Below are positions 18,830-26,782 of a stretch of 64,000 nt of DNA, piece after piece. How positions within the stretch are numbered: the first letter of the stretch is position 1; each line of letters begins with the position of its first letter. The notes under the pieces are model-generated. The model was not told the DNA's origin. It was given only the letters and a program-made list of their open reading frames with translations, and searched no databases. This DNA comes from Capillimicrobium parvum (GTDB lineage: Bacteria; Actinomycetota; Thermoleophilia; Solirubrobacterales; Solirubrobacteraceae): the NCBI RefSeq assembly GCF_021172045.1, contig NZ_CP087164.1, positions 5,456,001 to 5,520,000 on the forward strand. The letters run 5' to 3'. The position numbers were made by a program, and so were the translations under genes.

Positions 18830-19510
18830 ATGCAGGTTCAACGCACGCTGGTCAAGTCGCCGCCCGAGATCTGGACGGAGGTATCGGACGTGGAGGCGCT
18901 GACGCGCCATCTCGGCGAGTTCGGCGAGATCACGATCACCAAGGTGGAGCCCGAGACCAAGGTCGCCTGGGAGGGCGAGCACGCTTGCGGCACGGTCGAG
19001 TTGACCGCTTCGGGCTGGGGAACGACGGTGGTGCTGACGGCCGAGGCGGTGAAGCCGGAGCCCGTCCCGCCGGCGACGCCGCCCTCGCCGATCGGCGGCC
19101 CGCAACCCGGGCCGCCTGCCGAGGCGGCGGAGCCGGAGCCCGTCCCGGCGGCGACGCCGCCCTCGCCGATCGGCGGCGCGCAAACCGGGCCGCCCGCCGA
19201 GGCGGCGGCGGGCGCTCCGGCGCAGCCCGCCGATCCGCGCGTCGCCCCTCGGAGCCGGTGGCGGCGGCTGCGGTTCTGGCGGCGCGACGCCGTGGGCCCA
19301 ACGCCCCCGACGCCGGGGCCGGCGCCGGGTCCGCCGGCACCGCCGGCTCCGGATCCGGTGCCTCCGACGCCCACGCCGGACCCCGGGCCGCCCGGTCCTC
19401 CGGATCCCCGACCACCGCAGATCTCCAGCGATCCGGCGGAGACCGAGGCGGTCCTCACGCGGGTGCTCGACCACCTCGGCCAGGCGCACCACCGGCCCTT
19501 CACACGGTAG
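18830..19510 (+). CDS. SRPBCC-like N-terminus with long Pro-rich region
   Basis: Protein of 226 residues. The first 75 look like half of a START-like fold: MQVQRTLVKSPPEIWTEVSD, then HLGEFGEITITK and ACGTVELTASGWGTTVVLTAE. Residues 76-200 are low-complexity Pro/Ala/Gly with a two-fold repeat of 26 residues containing EPVPxATPPSPIGG. A basic patch RSRWRRLRFWRR lies between two Pro-rich parts. The last 27 residues are helical (AETEAVLTRVLDHLGQAHH). I infer a ligand- or membrane-associated adaptor; no function is known. Confidence 0.6.
   Translation: MQVQRTLVKSPPEIWTEVSDVEALTRHLGEFGEITITKVEPETKVAWEGEHACGTVELTASGWGTTVVLTAEAVKPEPVPPATPPSPIGGPQPGPPAEAAEPEPVPAATPPSPIGGAQTGPPAEAAAGAPAQPADPRVAPRSRWRRLRFWRRDAVGPTPPTPGPAPGPPAPPAPDPVPPTPTPDPGPPGPPDPRPPQISSDPAETEAVLTRVLDHLGQAHHRPFTR
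19055..19210 (+). repeat. two tandem 78-bp coding repeats
   Basis: Two adjacent copies of a 78-base unit (about 19055-19132 and 19133-19210), differing at a few positions, encode the 26-residue Pro-rich repeat of the surrounding gene. The unit length is a multiple of three, so the frame is kept. Confidence 0.8.
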
Positions 19511-19545
19511 ATCGCCGGCCGTAGACTCCCGCCTGGGAGGCGAGC

Positions 19546-20616
19546 ATGCTTCGCGCGGCCATCGTCACTGCGGCACTGTGCGCCGTCGCCGTCGCGGCGC
19601 CGGTCCAGGCCGCTACGACGGTCGTCGCCTCCCGGCTCGATCGGCCTCGCGGCCTCGCCTTCGCACCGGACGGCACCCTGTACGCGGCGCTCGTCGGCCA
19701 CGGGGCGACCGGGCCGAGGACGAAGCGCAGATGCAACCGCGAGGGCTGCTTCGGAGCGACCGGGCGGATCGTCCGCGTCGGCCCCGGAGGCGCGGTCTCC
19801 GACGTCGTGACCGGCCTGGTCTCGATGCTCTCCGGTCCCGACGCCTCGTTCGTCATCGGCGCCGACCAGCTCACCGTGCTCCCAGACGGCCGGCTGGCCA
19901 GCGCGATCACGGCGGAGTTCAACGACGGTCATAGTCGCCCGCCGCGGCAGGTGCCGCGCCGGGTGCGCGCCCAGGTCGGGCGGCTGGTCACCGTCCGGCC
20001 CGGCGGGCGGCTTGCGCTCGGACCGCGCCTGGACGCTCCGGAGCTGGCCTTCGACGCCGACCACGAGGGCAAGATCTCCAACCCGTACGGGATCGCCGCG
20101 CTCGGCGACGCCATCTACGTCAGCGACTCGGCCGCCAACACGCTGCTCGAGATCCGGGGCGGCGCGGTCGGTGTCATCGCCGTCTTCCCGCCGGTCGCAC
20201 CTGGCGTCCAGTCGGTGCCCGCCGCGCTGACCGCGGGCCCCGACGGCGCGCTGTACGTCGGGGAGTTCACCGGCGGCGGATCGACCCCCGGAAGCGCCCG
20301 GATCTGGCGTGTGGTCCCAGGTCAGGCTCCGACCGTCTACGCCACCGGGCTCAGCAACGTGACCGCGCTCGCCGCCGCGCCCGACGGGTCGCTGTACGCC
20401 ACCGAGTTCGGCCAGGGCAGCGGCGGCGACGTCGTGCGCATCGCCCCTGACGGGACGCAGACGCGGCTGGGCGTCGGCGAGCTGCACGAGCCCGGCGGTG
20501 TGGCCGTCGCGCCCGACGGCACGGTGTACGTCTCGAACTGGACCCTGTCGGGGGCGCACCGGGAGGGCTCCGCGCCGCGCCTTCGCCACACGGGCGCGAT
20601 CCTGCGGCTCGGGTGA
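19546..20616 (+). CDS. secreted ScyD/ScyE-type beta-propeller protein
   Basis: Protein of 356 residues with a signal peptide (about 1-22) followed by a six- or seven-bladed propeller-like repeat pattern: RPRGLAFAPDGTLYAAL, NPYGIAALGDAIYVSDSAA, ALTAGPDGALYVGEF, ALAAAPDGSLYATEFG and PGGVAVAPDGTVYVSNW. This matches the ScyD/ScyE family, which resembles NHL repeats and whose members are exported. The role is unclear in non-photosynthetic bacteria. GGGAGG lies upstream of ATG 19546. Confidence 0.82.
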   Translation: MLRAAIVTAALCAVAVAAPVQAATTVVASRLDRPRGLAFAPDGTLYAALVGHGATGPRTKRRCNREGCFGATGRIVRVGPGGAVSDVVTGLVSMLSGPDASFVIGADQLTVLPDGRLASAITAEFNDGHSRPPRQVPRRVRAQVGRLVTVRPGGRLALGPRLDAPELAFDADHEGKISNPYGIAALGDAIYVSDSAANTLLEIRGGAVGVIAVFPPVAPGVQSVPAALTAGPDGALYVGEFTGGGSTPGSARIWRVVPGQAPTVYATGLSNVTALAAAPDGSLYATEFGQGSGGDVVRIAPDGTQTRLGVGELHEPGGVAVAPDGTVYVSNWTLSGAHREGSAPRLRHTGAILRLG

Positions 20617-20660
20617 CCGGCCGCCGGGGTCGAACACCGGGTCAATAGCATCGGCGCCCC

Positions 20661-22232
20661 ATGACCCAGCGCCAGCACAACCCTGAGACGTTCGACGAGA
20701 AGCTCGCGCAGCTGGAGGAGCTGCGCCAGGCCGCGGCGCACTCGTCGCCCGAGGCCGAGGAGAAGCAGCACGCACGCGGGAAGTACACGGCGCGCGAGCG
20801 GATCGAGAAGCTGCTGGACCCCGGCTCGTTCCAGGAGCTCGACACGTACGTGCGCCACCGCACGATCGACTTCGACATGCAGCGCAACCGGCCGTGGGGC
20901 GACGCGGTCGTCACCGGGCACGGGACGATCGAGGGCCGCCGGGTGTGCGTCTTCAGCCAGGACTTCACCGTCTTCGGCGGATCTCTCGGCGAGGTCATGG
21001 CCGAGAAGATGTGCAAGATCATGGACCTGGCGGCGAAGATCGGCTGCCCGGTCATCGGGATCAACGACTCGGGCGGCGCGCGCATCCAGGAGGGCGTGGT
21101 CTCGCTCGGCGCCTACGGCGACGTGTTCCTGCGCAACGTCCGCAGCTCCGGCGTCATCCCCCAGATCAGCCTGATCATGGGCCCGTGCGCGGGCGGCGCG
21201 GTCTACTCGCCCGCGATCACCGACTTCATCTTCATGGTGAAGGAGACGTCGCACATGTTCATCACCGGCCCCGACGTCATCAAGACGGTGACGGGCGAGG
21301 AGGTCGGCTTCGAGGAGCTCGGCGGCGCGATGTCGCACAACACGAAGTCCGGCGTCGCGCACCTGGCGGCCGACGACGAGGACCAGTGCATCGAGGACAC
21401 GCGGTACCTCATGAGCTTCCTGCCGCAGAACAACCTCGAGATCCCGCCGCGCGTCCAGCCGACCGACGACCCGATGCGCATGGACGAGGAGCTCAACACC
21501 GTCGTCCCGGCGGATCCCACGAAGCCCTACGACATGCGCGACGTCGTGCGGCTCATCGTCGACGACGGCGAGTTCTTCGAGATCCAGGAGCACTTCGCCC
21601 AGAACATCGTCATCGGCTTCGCCCGCCTGAACGGCATCTCGATCGGCATCGTCGGCAACAACCCCCGCGCGATGGCGGGCGTGCTCGACATCGCCGCCTC
21701 GGAGAAGGCGGCGCGGTTCGTCCGCACGTGCGACGCGTTCAACGTCCCGATCCTCACGCTCTGCGACGTCCCCGGCTTCCTGCCCGGCACGACCCAGGAG
21801 TGGGGCGGCATCATCCGCCACGGCGCGAAGCTGCTGTACGCGTTCGCCGAGGCGACCGTCCCGAAGATCACCGTCATCACGCGCAAGGCCTACGGCGGTG
21901 CGTACGACGTCATGTCGTCCAAGCACCTCGGCGCCGACTTCAACTTCGCATGGCCGACCGCGGAGGTCGCGGTCATGGGCCCGGAGGGCGCGGTGAACAT
22001 CATCTACCGCCGCGACATCGCCCAGTCGCCGACCCCGGACGACCGCCGCCAGAAGCTCATGGACGACTACAAGGCGCGCTTCGCCAACCCGTACACGGCG
22101 GCCGAGCGCGGCTACATCGACGACGTCATCGTCCCGATCGAGACGCGGCCGAGGCTCATCACCGCGCTCGAGACGCTGCAGACCAAGCGCGAACCGGGGC
22201 CGAAGCGCAAGCACGGCAACATCCCGCTTTGA
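20661..22232 (+). CDS. acyl-CoA carboxylase, carboxyltransferase beta subunit (propionyl-CoA carboxylase type)
   Basis: Protein of 523 residues that transfers carboxyl from carboxybiotin to acyl-CoA, probably propionyl-CoA or acetyl-CoA. It has two crotonase-like halves: the N half contains [12 protein letters not shown] and [12 protein letters not shown], and the C half contains [29 protein letters not shown] and the [15 protein letters not shown] stretch. The length is that of PccB/AccD5. Its biotin partner is probably 33181-34962 and its small subunit 26488-26712, both separate from it. With the mutase at 16250 and sucCD it would complete the methylmalonyl route. Acyl specificity cannot be fixed by eye. 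Confidence 0.93.
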   Translation: MTQRQHNPETFDEKLAQLEELRQAAAHSSPEAEEKQHARGKYTARERIEKLLDPGSFQELDTYVRHRTIDFDMQRNRPWGDAVVTGHGTIEGRRVCVFSQDFTVFGGSLGEVMAEKMCKIMDLAAKIGCPVIGINDSGGARIQEGVVSLGAYGDVFLRNVRSSGVIPQISLIMGPCAGGAVYSPAITDFIFMVKETSHMFITGPDVIKTVTGEEVGFEELGGAMSHNTKSGVAHLAADDEDQCIEDTRYLMSFLPQNNLEIPPRVQPTDDPMRMDEELNTVVPADPTKPYDMRDVVRLIVDDGEFFEIQEHFAQNIVIGFARLNGISIGIVGNNPRAMAGVLDIAASEKAARFVRTCDAFNVPILTLCDVPGFLPGTTQEWGGIIRHGAKLLYAFAEATVPKITVITRKAYGGAYDVMSSKHLGADFNFAWPTAEVAVMGPEGAVNIIYRRDIAQSPTPDDRRQKLMDDYKARFANPYTAAERGYIDDVIVPIETRPRLITALETLQTKREPGPKRKHGNIPL

Positions 22233-22318
22233 TGACCGACTAGCGGCCCGTCCCCCAACCATCGAGACGAACCACCACTAGCGGACGGCGCGGCACGTTC
22301 CGGAGCCCCCCACTCGAC

Positions 22319-23377
22319 AAGGCGGCGTGGTGGCTGGCGCTCGGTGCCGCCACCGTCGTCGCCGCGCTGGCCGCGGGCGCCATCGGCCTTCCGAGCGCCG
22401 CGCTGTTCGCGGCCCTCCTCGTCGGCATCGTCTACGCGCTGACGCTCGCAACGCGCCATGAGCTGGTCCCGCCGGCGCCCGTCACCCGCGGCGCGCAGGC
22501 GATCGTCGGCGTCGCCCTGGGCGCCGCGGTCGACGCCGACACGCTGCGGGCGGTCGCCTCCCACTGGCTGCCGGTCCTGCTCGTGATCGTCGGGACGCTG
22601 GCGGCCTCGCTCGGTGCGGGCCTCCTCATGTCGCGCGTGACCGAGGCGGACGCGCCGACCGCCTCGCTCGGCCTCATCGCCGGCGGCGCGAGCGGCATCG
22701 TCGCGATGTCCGACGAGCTCGGCGCGGACGCGCGGATGGTCGCGTTCATGCAGTACCTGCGCGTGCTGGTCGTCGTGCTGATCGCCCCGCCGCTCGCCCA
22801 TCTCTTCGCCACGGGCGGCGGCAGCGGCGGGGGCATCGACGCCGGCGGCGCCGGGCTCGCGGGCGACCTCGCCTTCACGGTCGGCTGCGCGGTCGGCGGC
22901 GTGCTGCTCGCGCAGGTGACCCGGCTGACGGGCGGCTCCGTGCTCGTCCCGCTCGCGCTCGCCGCGGGGCTGTCGATCAGCGGGCTCAGCGGCGACGCGG
23001 TCGTGCCCGACCTCGTCGAGCAGGTGGGCTTCGCGCTCATCGGCCTGCAGGTCGGCCTGCGCTTCACGGTCGCGAGCCTGCGCGAGGCTCGCAACCTGCT
23101 GCCGGCGACCCTCGTCGCGATCGTCGCGCTGATCGGCGTCTGCGCGGCGATGGCGGCGGGGATGGCGCCGCTGGCCGACGTCTCGTTCGCCGATGCGTAC
23201 CTGGCGACGACCCCCGGCGGCCTGTACGCGGTGCTCGCCGCGGCCGCCGACCTCGGCGCCAACACGACGTTCGTCGTCGCCGTCCAGGCGCTGCGCGTGT
23301 TCGTCATGGTGCTCGCGGCGCCGCCGCTCGTGCGCCTGCTCGTCGGCCGCGGGCCTCCCCGGCGCGCCTCGGCGTGA
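22319..23377 (+). CDS. AbrB/ammonia monooxygenase-like duplicated membrane protein; start codon unclear
   Basis: Multi-pass protein made of two similar halves with the family patterns TRGAQAIVGVALGAAVD, LGLIAGGASGIVAMSDELGAD (residues read in two parts) and, in the second half, ATTPGGLYAVLAAAADLGAN. Such AbrB-duplication membrane proteins have about 350 residues and unknown transport roles. Coding character, including a first helix ALGAATVVAALAAGAIGL, begins near 22320, but between the in-frame TAG at 22241-22243 and GTG 22583 I find no ATG, GTG or TTG. The coordinate given is only where homology-like sequence begins. Starting at GTG 22583 would lose two to three helices. A CTG start (22334) or a 5' frameshift are options. 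Confidence 0.7.
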   Translation, partial: KAAWWLALGAATVVAALAAGAIGLPSAALFAALLVGIVYALTLATRHELVPPAPVTRGAQAIVGVALGAAVDADTLRAVASHWLPVLLVIVGTLAASLGAGLLMSRVTEADAPTASLGLIAGGASGIVAMSDELGADARMVAFMQYLRVLVVVLIAPPLAHLFATGGGSGGGIDAGGAGLAGDLAFTVGCAVGGVLLAQVTRLTGGSVLVPLALAAGLSISGLSGDAVVPDLVEQVGFALIGLQVGLRFTVASLREARNLLPATLVAIVALIGVCAAMAAGMAPLADVSFADAYLATTPGGLYAVLAAAADLGANTTFVVAVQALRVFVMVLAAPPLVRLLVGRGPPRRASA

Positions 23378-23408
23378 GGTCCGGAGCCGGGGGTAGCTTC
23401 CCGCGGCG

Positions 23409-24527
23409 ATGACCGCCTCGCAAACGGCGCGCAACGTCCTCGTCACCCTGCTGATCACCGCGGCGGTCTACGTCGCGTGGCTGATCCGCGACGTGGTGCT
23501 GCTCGTGGTGCTGGCGATCTTCGTGGCGGCAGCGCTGAGCGCGCCGACGGCGTTCGTGCAGCGCAGGACGCGCCTGCCACGGGCGGCGTCGATCCTCGTC
23601 GTCTACGTCGCGCTGATCGGGTTGGTCGCCCTGGTCGGGGCGATCGTCGTGCCGCCGCTCGTCGACCAGATCGAGGCGTTCGTCCGCAAGGTGCCGTCGT
23701 ACGTGCACCGGCTGGAGGACTCCAGGACGATCCGCGACTGGGACGAGCAGTACGGGCTGCTCAGCAAGCTCGAGGCGCAGGCGGGCAAGCTGCCGTCGCT
23801 GCTCAAGGACGCCGCCGGCGAGCTCGAGAGCGTCACGGTCGGGGCGGTCGAGCGCGTGGTCGAGCTCATCGCCGTGCTGGCGATCGCGTTCCTCCTGCTG
23901 CTCGACGCTCCTCGGCTGACCGCGCTCGTGTACGCCCGGATCGGGCCGGCGCGCGAGGCGCGGGCGCGGCGGCTGGTCAACGAGGCGTCGGGCGCGATCA
24001 CCGGGTACGTGGCCGGGGCGTTCGCGGTCGCGTCGCTCGCGGGGCTCGTCGCGTTCGTCGTCATGACGATCCTCGGCATCCCGTTCGCGATCCCGCTCGC
24101 CGTTCAGATGGCGTTCTTCGCGCTCATCCCGCTGGTGGGGTCGGCGATCGGCGCGTTCGTCATCGCGCTCGTGTCGCTGTTCGAGGGGCCGGGGACCGCG
24201 ATCGCGTTCGTCGCGTTCTTCGTCGTCTACCAGCAGCTCGAGACGCACGTGCTCGGGCCCTTCGTGTACCGGCGCACGGTGGCGATGCGGCCGGTGCTCG
24301 TGATCGTCTCCGTGCTGGTGGGGGCCGCGCTGCTCGGCATCCTCGGGGCGCTGCTGGCGATCCCCGCCGCGGCCACCATCCAGATCGTCGTGCAGGAGTG
24401 GTGGCGGGCGCGGCATCCCGGCGACGCCGTACCGGATCCGCTGGGGCCGAGCGCGCTGGACGCCGCGCCGCCCGCCGACGCGCCGCCGCCGGCTGCGCCC
24501 GGAGCCCCGGAGCCGGGTCCGGCGTAG
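23409..24527 (+). CDS. AI-2E family transporter (PF01594 type)
   Basis: Integral membrane protein of 372 residues with two N-terminal helices, a hairpin, a periplasmic amphipathic region (about 75-155), and a C-terminal helix cluster. The conserved stretch around AFFALIPLVGSAIGAF and YQQLETHVLGPFVYRR is the family signature. Members export varied substrates or act as sodium/proton antiporters, so the AI-2 name should not be taken literally. The Pro/Ala-rich tail after 335 is likely disordered. ATG 23409 follows the upstream gene by 31 bases, so cotranscription is likely. Confidence 0.88.
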   Translation: MTASQTARNVLVTLLITAAVYVAWLIRDVVLLVVLAIFVAAALSAPTAFVQRRTRLPRAASILVVYVALIGLVALVGAIVVPPLVDQIEAFVRKVPSYVHRLEDSRTIRDWDEQYGLLSKLEAQAGKLPSLLKDAAGELESVTVGAVERVVELIAVLAIAFLLLLDAPRLTALVYARIGPAREARARRLVNEASGAITGYVAGAFAVASLAGLVAFVVMTILGIPFAIPLAVQMAFFALIPLVGSAIGAFVIALVSLFEGPGTAIAFVAFFVVYQQLETHVLGPFVYRRTVAMRPVLVIVSVLVGAALLGILGALLAIPAAATIQIVVQEWWRARHPGDAVPDPLGPSALDAAPPADAPPPAAPGAPEPGPA

Positions 24528-24538
24528 CCTGCCCGGCC

Positions 24539-25354
24539 ATGTTCGCCGCCACCCTCCTCGCCATCGCCGCCGCCGCCACCCCGCACGTACCCGCCGTCCA
24601 GGCGCATCGCGGCGGCTCGTTCGTGGACGGGCGGGCGACCTACGCCGAAGCGACGATGCCGGCGTTCCGCGCCGCGGCCAAGCGCGGCGACGTGCTCGAG
24701 CTCGACATCCAGATGACCGCCGACGGCGTGCCCATGGTCATGCACGACGACACGCTCGACCGGACCACGGTGTGCACCGGACCCGTGTCCGCCCGCAGCG
24801 CCGCGGACATCCGGGCGGCGTGCCCGACCGACGTGCTCGGCTCCCCCGGCAGCGCGCTGGGGTCCAAGCCGACCTCCCGGCGCGCCAGCGTGCCGACGCT
24901 CGCCGAGGTCCTGGCGCTGGTGAAGAGGACGGGTGCGCGCGCGAGCATCGAGCTCAAGCAGTTGGACCCGAGCGGCGTGAGCGCCGACGCGCTGGCCGCC
25001 GCGATCCGGACCGCCGGCGTCCCGCTCGACCGCATCGTCGTGCAGTCGTTCTTCCCGCCGAACCTGCAGGCGATCTCGCGCGCACTGCCGGGCGTCGCCA
25101 CCGCCACGCTGACGCTCAAGGCCGGTGAGGGCACGTCGATCGCGACCGCCAGGTCCAGCGGGAGCCGGTGGGTCTCGCCGCAGTGGCCGGTCTCGGCGTC
25201 GTACGTGCGCGAGGCCCACGCGGCGGGGCTGAAGGTCGTGCCGTTCACGCTGGACCGCGCGTCGGAGGTGCGGGCGGCCGCGACGGCGGGCGTGGACGCG
25301 CTGATCACGGATGACCCGGTGATGGCGGCTCGGGTGTTGAAGCGGCTGCGATAG
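24539..25354 (+). CDS. secreted glycerophosphodiester phosphodiesterase
   Basis: Protein of 271 residues with a short signal-like N-terminus (MFAATLLAIAAAATPHVPA). It hydrolyses glycerophosphodiesters to glycerol-3-phosphate and an alcohol. The TIM-barrel active-site pattern is present: AHRGG (catalytic His), EATMPAFRAAAKRGD, LELDIQMTADGVPMVMHDDTLDR (metal-binding Glu-x-Asp and second His), and at the end VDALITDDP. It is probably outside the membrane. It starts 11 bases after the AI-2E gene and may belong to the same transcript. Confidence 0.9.
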   Translation: MFAATLLAIAAAATPHVPAVQAHRGGSFVDGRATYAEATMPAFRAAAKRGDVLELDIQMTADGVPMVMHDDTLDRTTVCTGPVSARSAADIRAACPTDVLGSPGSALGSKPTSRRASVPTLAEVLALVKRTGARASIELKQLDPSGVSADALAAAIRTAGVPLDRIVVQSFFPPNLQAISRALPGVATATLTLKAGEGTSIATARSSGSRWVSPQWPVSASYVREAHAAGLKVVPFTLDRASEVRAAATAGVDALITDDPVMAARVLKRLR

Positions 25355-25421
25355 GGGCTCTGCGTCCCGCTCAGCGGTGTCGGCGGGGCCGGCCGGGGCG
25401 CACGGCCCATCGAAGGGGGAC

Positions 25422-25510
25422 GGGCCGCACGGGCGCCGCCCACGTCCCGCCACAGACGGGCCGCAAGAGCGCCGCCCACATCCCGCCACAGACGGGCCGC
25501 AAGAGCGCCG
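25422..25510. repeat. 36-bp tandem repeat, about 2.5 copies
   Basis: Copies at 25422-25457 and 25458-25493 differ at three or four bases; a third partial copy runs 25494-25510. The unit begins GGGCCGCAAGAGCGCCGCC. It fills the 160-base gap between the convergent GDPD and ornithine-cyclodeaminase-like genes. No coding role is seen, and no convincing hairpin. Confidence 0.85.
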
Positions 25511-25515
25511 GAACG

Positions 25516-26466
25516 CTACAGCCCGACCGACGGCACGCTGACCTGCCCGTCGCCCACGGCCTCGAGACAGGCGATCGCGATCGCCAGGTCCTGGATCGCC
25601 AGGCCGGTCGAGTCGAACAGCGTCACCGCGTCGGGCCCCGGCCGGCCCGGCGCCTCCCCCGCCAGCACGGCGCCCAGGTCCGTCACGTCCGAGCGCGACA
25701 CGATCCCCGCCTCCACGGCGCCCGTCAGCTCGCCGCCGTGCGAGGCCTGCGCCCACTCGTCGCAGAACAACCGGCACGACGCGACCGCGCCGATCGTCGC
25801 CTCCGCCTTGCCCGGCCCGTCCGCGCCGAGCATGTTCAGGTGCAGACCCGGGCGCAGGTCGCCCGCGTCGACGACGGGCTCCGCGCCCGGCGTCACGCAC
25901 GACACGACGTCGCAGGCGAGCGCCTCCTCACGCGTGCCCGCACGCCAGCCGACCTCGTGGGCCAGCGCCTCGGCGACGCCGGGCCGCGGGTCGAAGCAGA
26001 CGCCCTCGCGGTAGCCGGCCGCGCGCAGGCACCGGGCCGTCCACGCCCCGTGCAGGCCGCAGCCGACGATCCCCGCGGAGCGCGCGCCCGAGCGCGCCAG
26101 CGCCCCCGCGGCCACCGCCGCGACCGCGCCGGTCCGCAGCGCGGTGACCGCGCCCGCGTCGAGGAGGGCCACGGGCGCGGAGGTCGAGGCGTCGCTCACG
26201 CACACGACCCCCATGACCGCGGGCAGGCCGTGCGCAGCCGGGTTGCCGGGAAACGACGAGATCCACTTGAGCATCGCGTAGCCGCCGCCGCGTGCCGGCA
26301 TCGCCCGGAAGTCCCCGTACGGCGGCGAGTCGAGGTACACCTTCGCCGGCATCACCCACTCGCCGCGGTGGTGGCGCAGGAACGCATCGCGCACGTGCGC
26401 GATCGCCGCCTGCGGGCTGACGGCGGCGAGGACGGCATCGTGGTTGAGGACCTGCAGGTCGGCCAT
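25516..26466 (-). CDS. ornithine cyclodeaminase / mu-crystallin family protein
   Basis: NAD(P)-binding protein of 316 residues. Family signs are MPAKVYLDSPPYGDFRAMPA near the N-terminus (substrate-binding basic/aromatic positions), KWISSFPGN, LRTGAVAAVAA, the nucleotide motif GIVGCGLHGAWTARCL and NMLGADGPGKAE. Members include ornithine cyclodeaminase, alanine dehydrogenase and ketimine reductases, so the exact reaction is open. It diverges from the carboxylase epsilon gene with 21 bases between start codons, so their promoters overlap coding sequence or are very short. Confidence 0.87.
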   Translation of the reverse strand: MADLQVLNHDAVLAAVSPQAAIAHVRDAFLRHHRGEWVMPAKVYLDSPPYGDFRAMPARGGGYAMLKWISSFPGNPAAHGLPAVMGVVCVSDASTSAPVALLDAGAVTALRTGAVAAVAAGALARSGARSAGIVGCGLHGAWTARCLRAAGYREGVCFDPRPGVAEALAHEVGWRAGTREEALACDVVSCVTPGAEPVVDAGDLRPGLHLNMLGADGPGKAEATIGAVASCRLFCDEWAQASHGGELTGAVEAGIVSRSDVTDLGAVLAGEAPGRPGPDAVTLFDSTGLAIQDLAIAIACLEAVGDGQVSVPSVGL

Positions 26467-26487
26467 GACCGGGTAGCCTGCCGCATC

Positions 26488-26712
26488 GTGCCCAACCGGC
26501 GTCCCCAGCTCGAGATCATCGCCCCCAGCGCGACGCCCGAGGAGGCGGCCGCCGTCGTCGCCGCCCTCGAGCGCTTCATGCGCGAGACCGCGCCCCTGGC
26601 GGCACCGCCCGCGCCGGCCCGCAACCCCTGGCAGCGGACCGCTCTGCTGGAGGGCACCGACCGCGGCGTCGCGGGCCCCACGCCCTGGGGCGACGCCACG
26701 CCCTGGGGCTGA
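26488..26712 (+). CDS. acyl-CoA carboxylase epsilon-like small subunit
   Basis: Protein of 74 residues with the pattern of actinobacterial carboxylase epsilon subunits: LEIIAPSATPEEAAAVVAAL, a short Pro/Ala linker, then PWQRTALLEG. In related complexes this subunit stabilises the biotin-carboxylase/carboxyltransferase assembly. The C-terminus ends with a duplicated TPWGDATPWG. The GTG start at 26488 precedes the domain directly. Unusually it is not beside the carboxyltransferase gene (20661) but lies alone before the sulfate operon. Confidence 0.72.
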   Translation: MPNRRPQLEIIAPSATPEEAAAVVAALERFMRETAPLAAPPAPARNPWQRTALLEGTDRGVAGPTPWGDATPWG

Positions 26713-26725
26713 AACCCCTGGAAAA

Positions 26726-26741
26726 CCGGACCGCCGTCCGG
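26726..26741 (+). promoter_or_regulatory. hairpin and AT-richer leader before the sulfate operon
   Basis: CCGGAC and GTCCGG (6 bp, 4-base loop) lie 14 bases after the epsilon subunit stop and could end its transcript. The following 41 bases are less GC-rich than anything nearby and include TTGCTACTTTAC just before the sulfite reductase ATG, so the operon promoter is probably here. No known riboswitch fold was recognised. Confidence 0.35.
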
Positions 26742-26782
26742 CAAATAGGGCAAACGCGACAGGGAATTGCTACTTTACCTCG

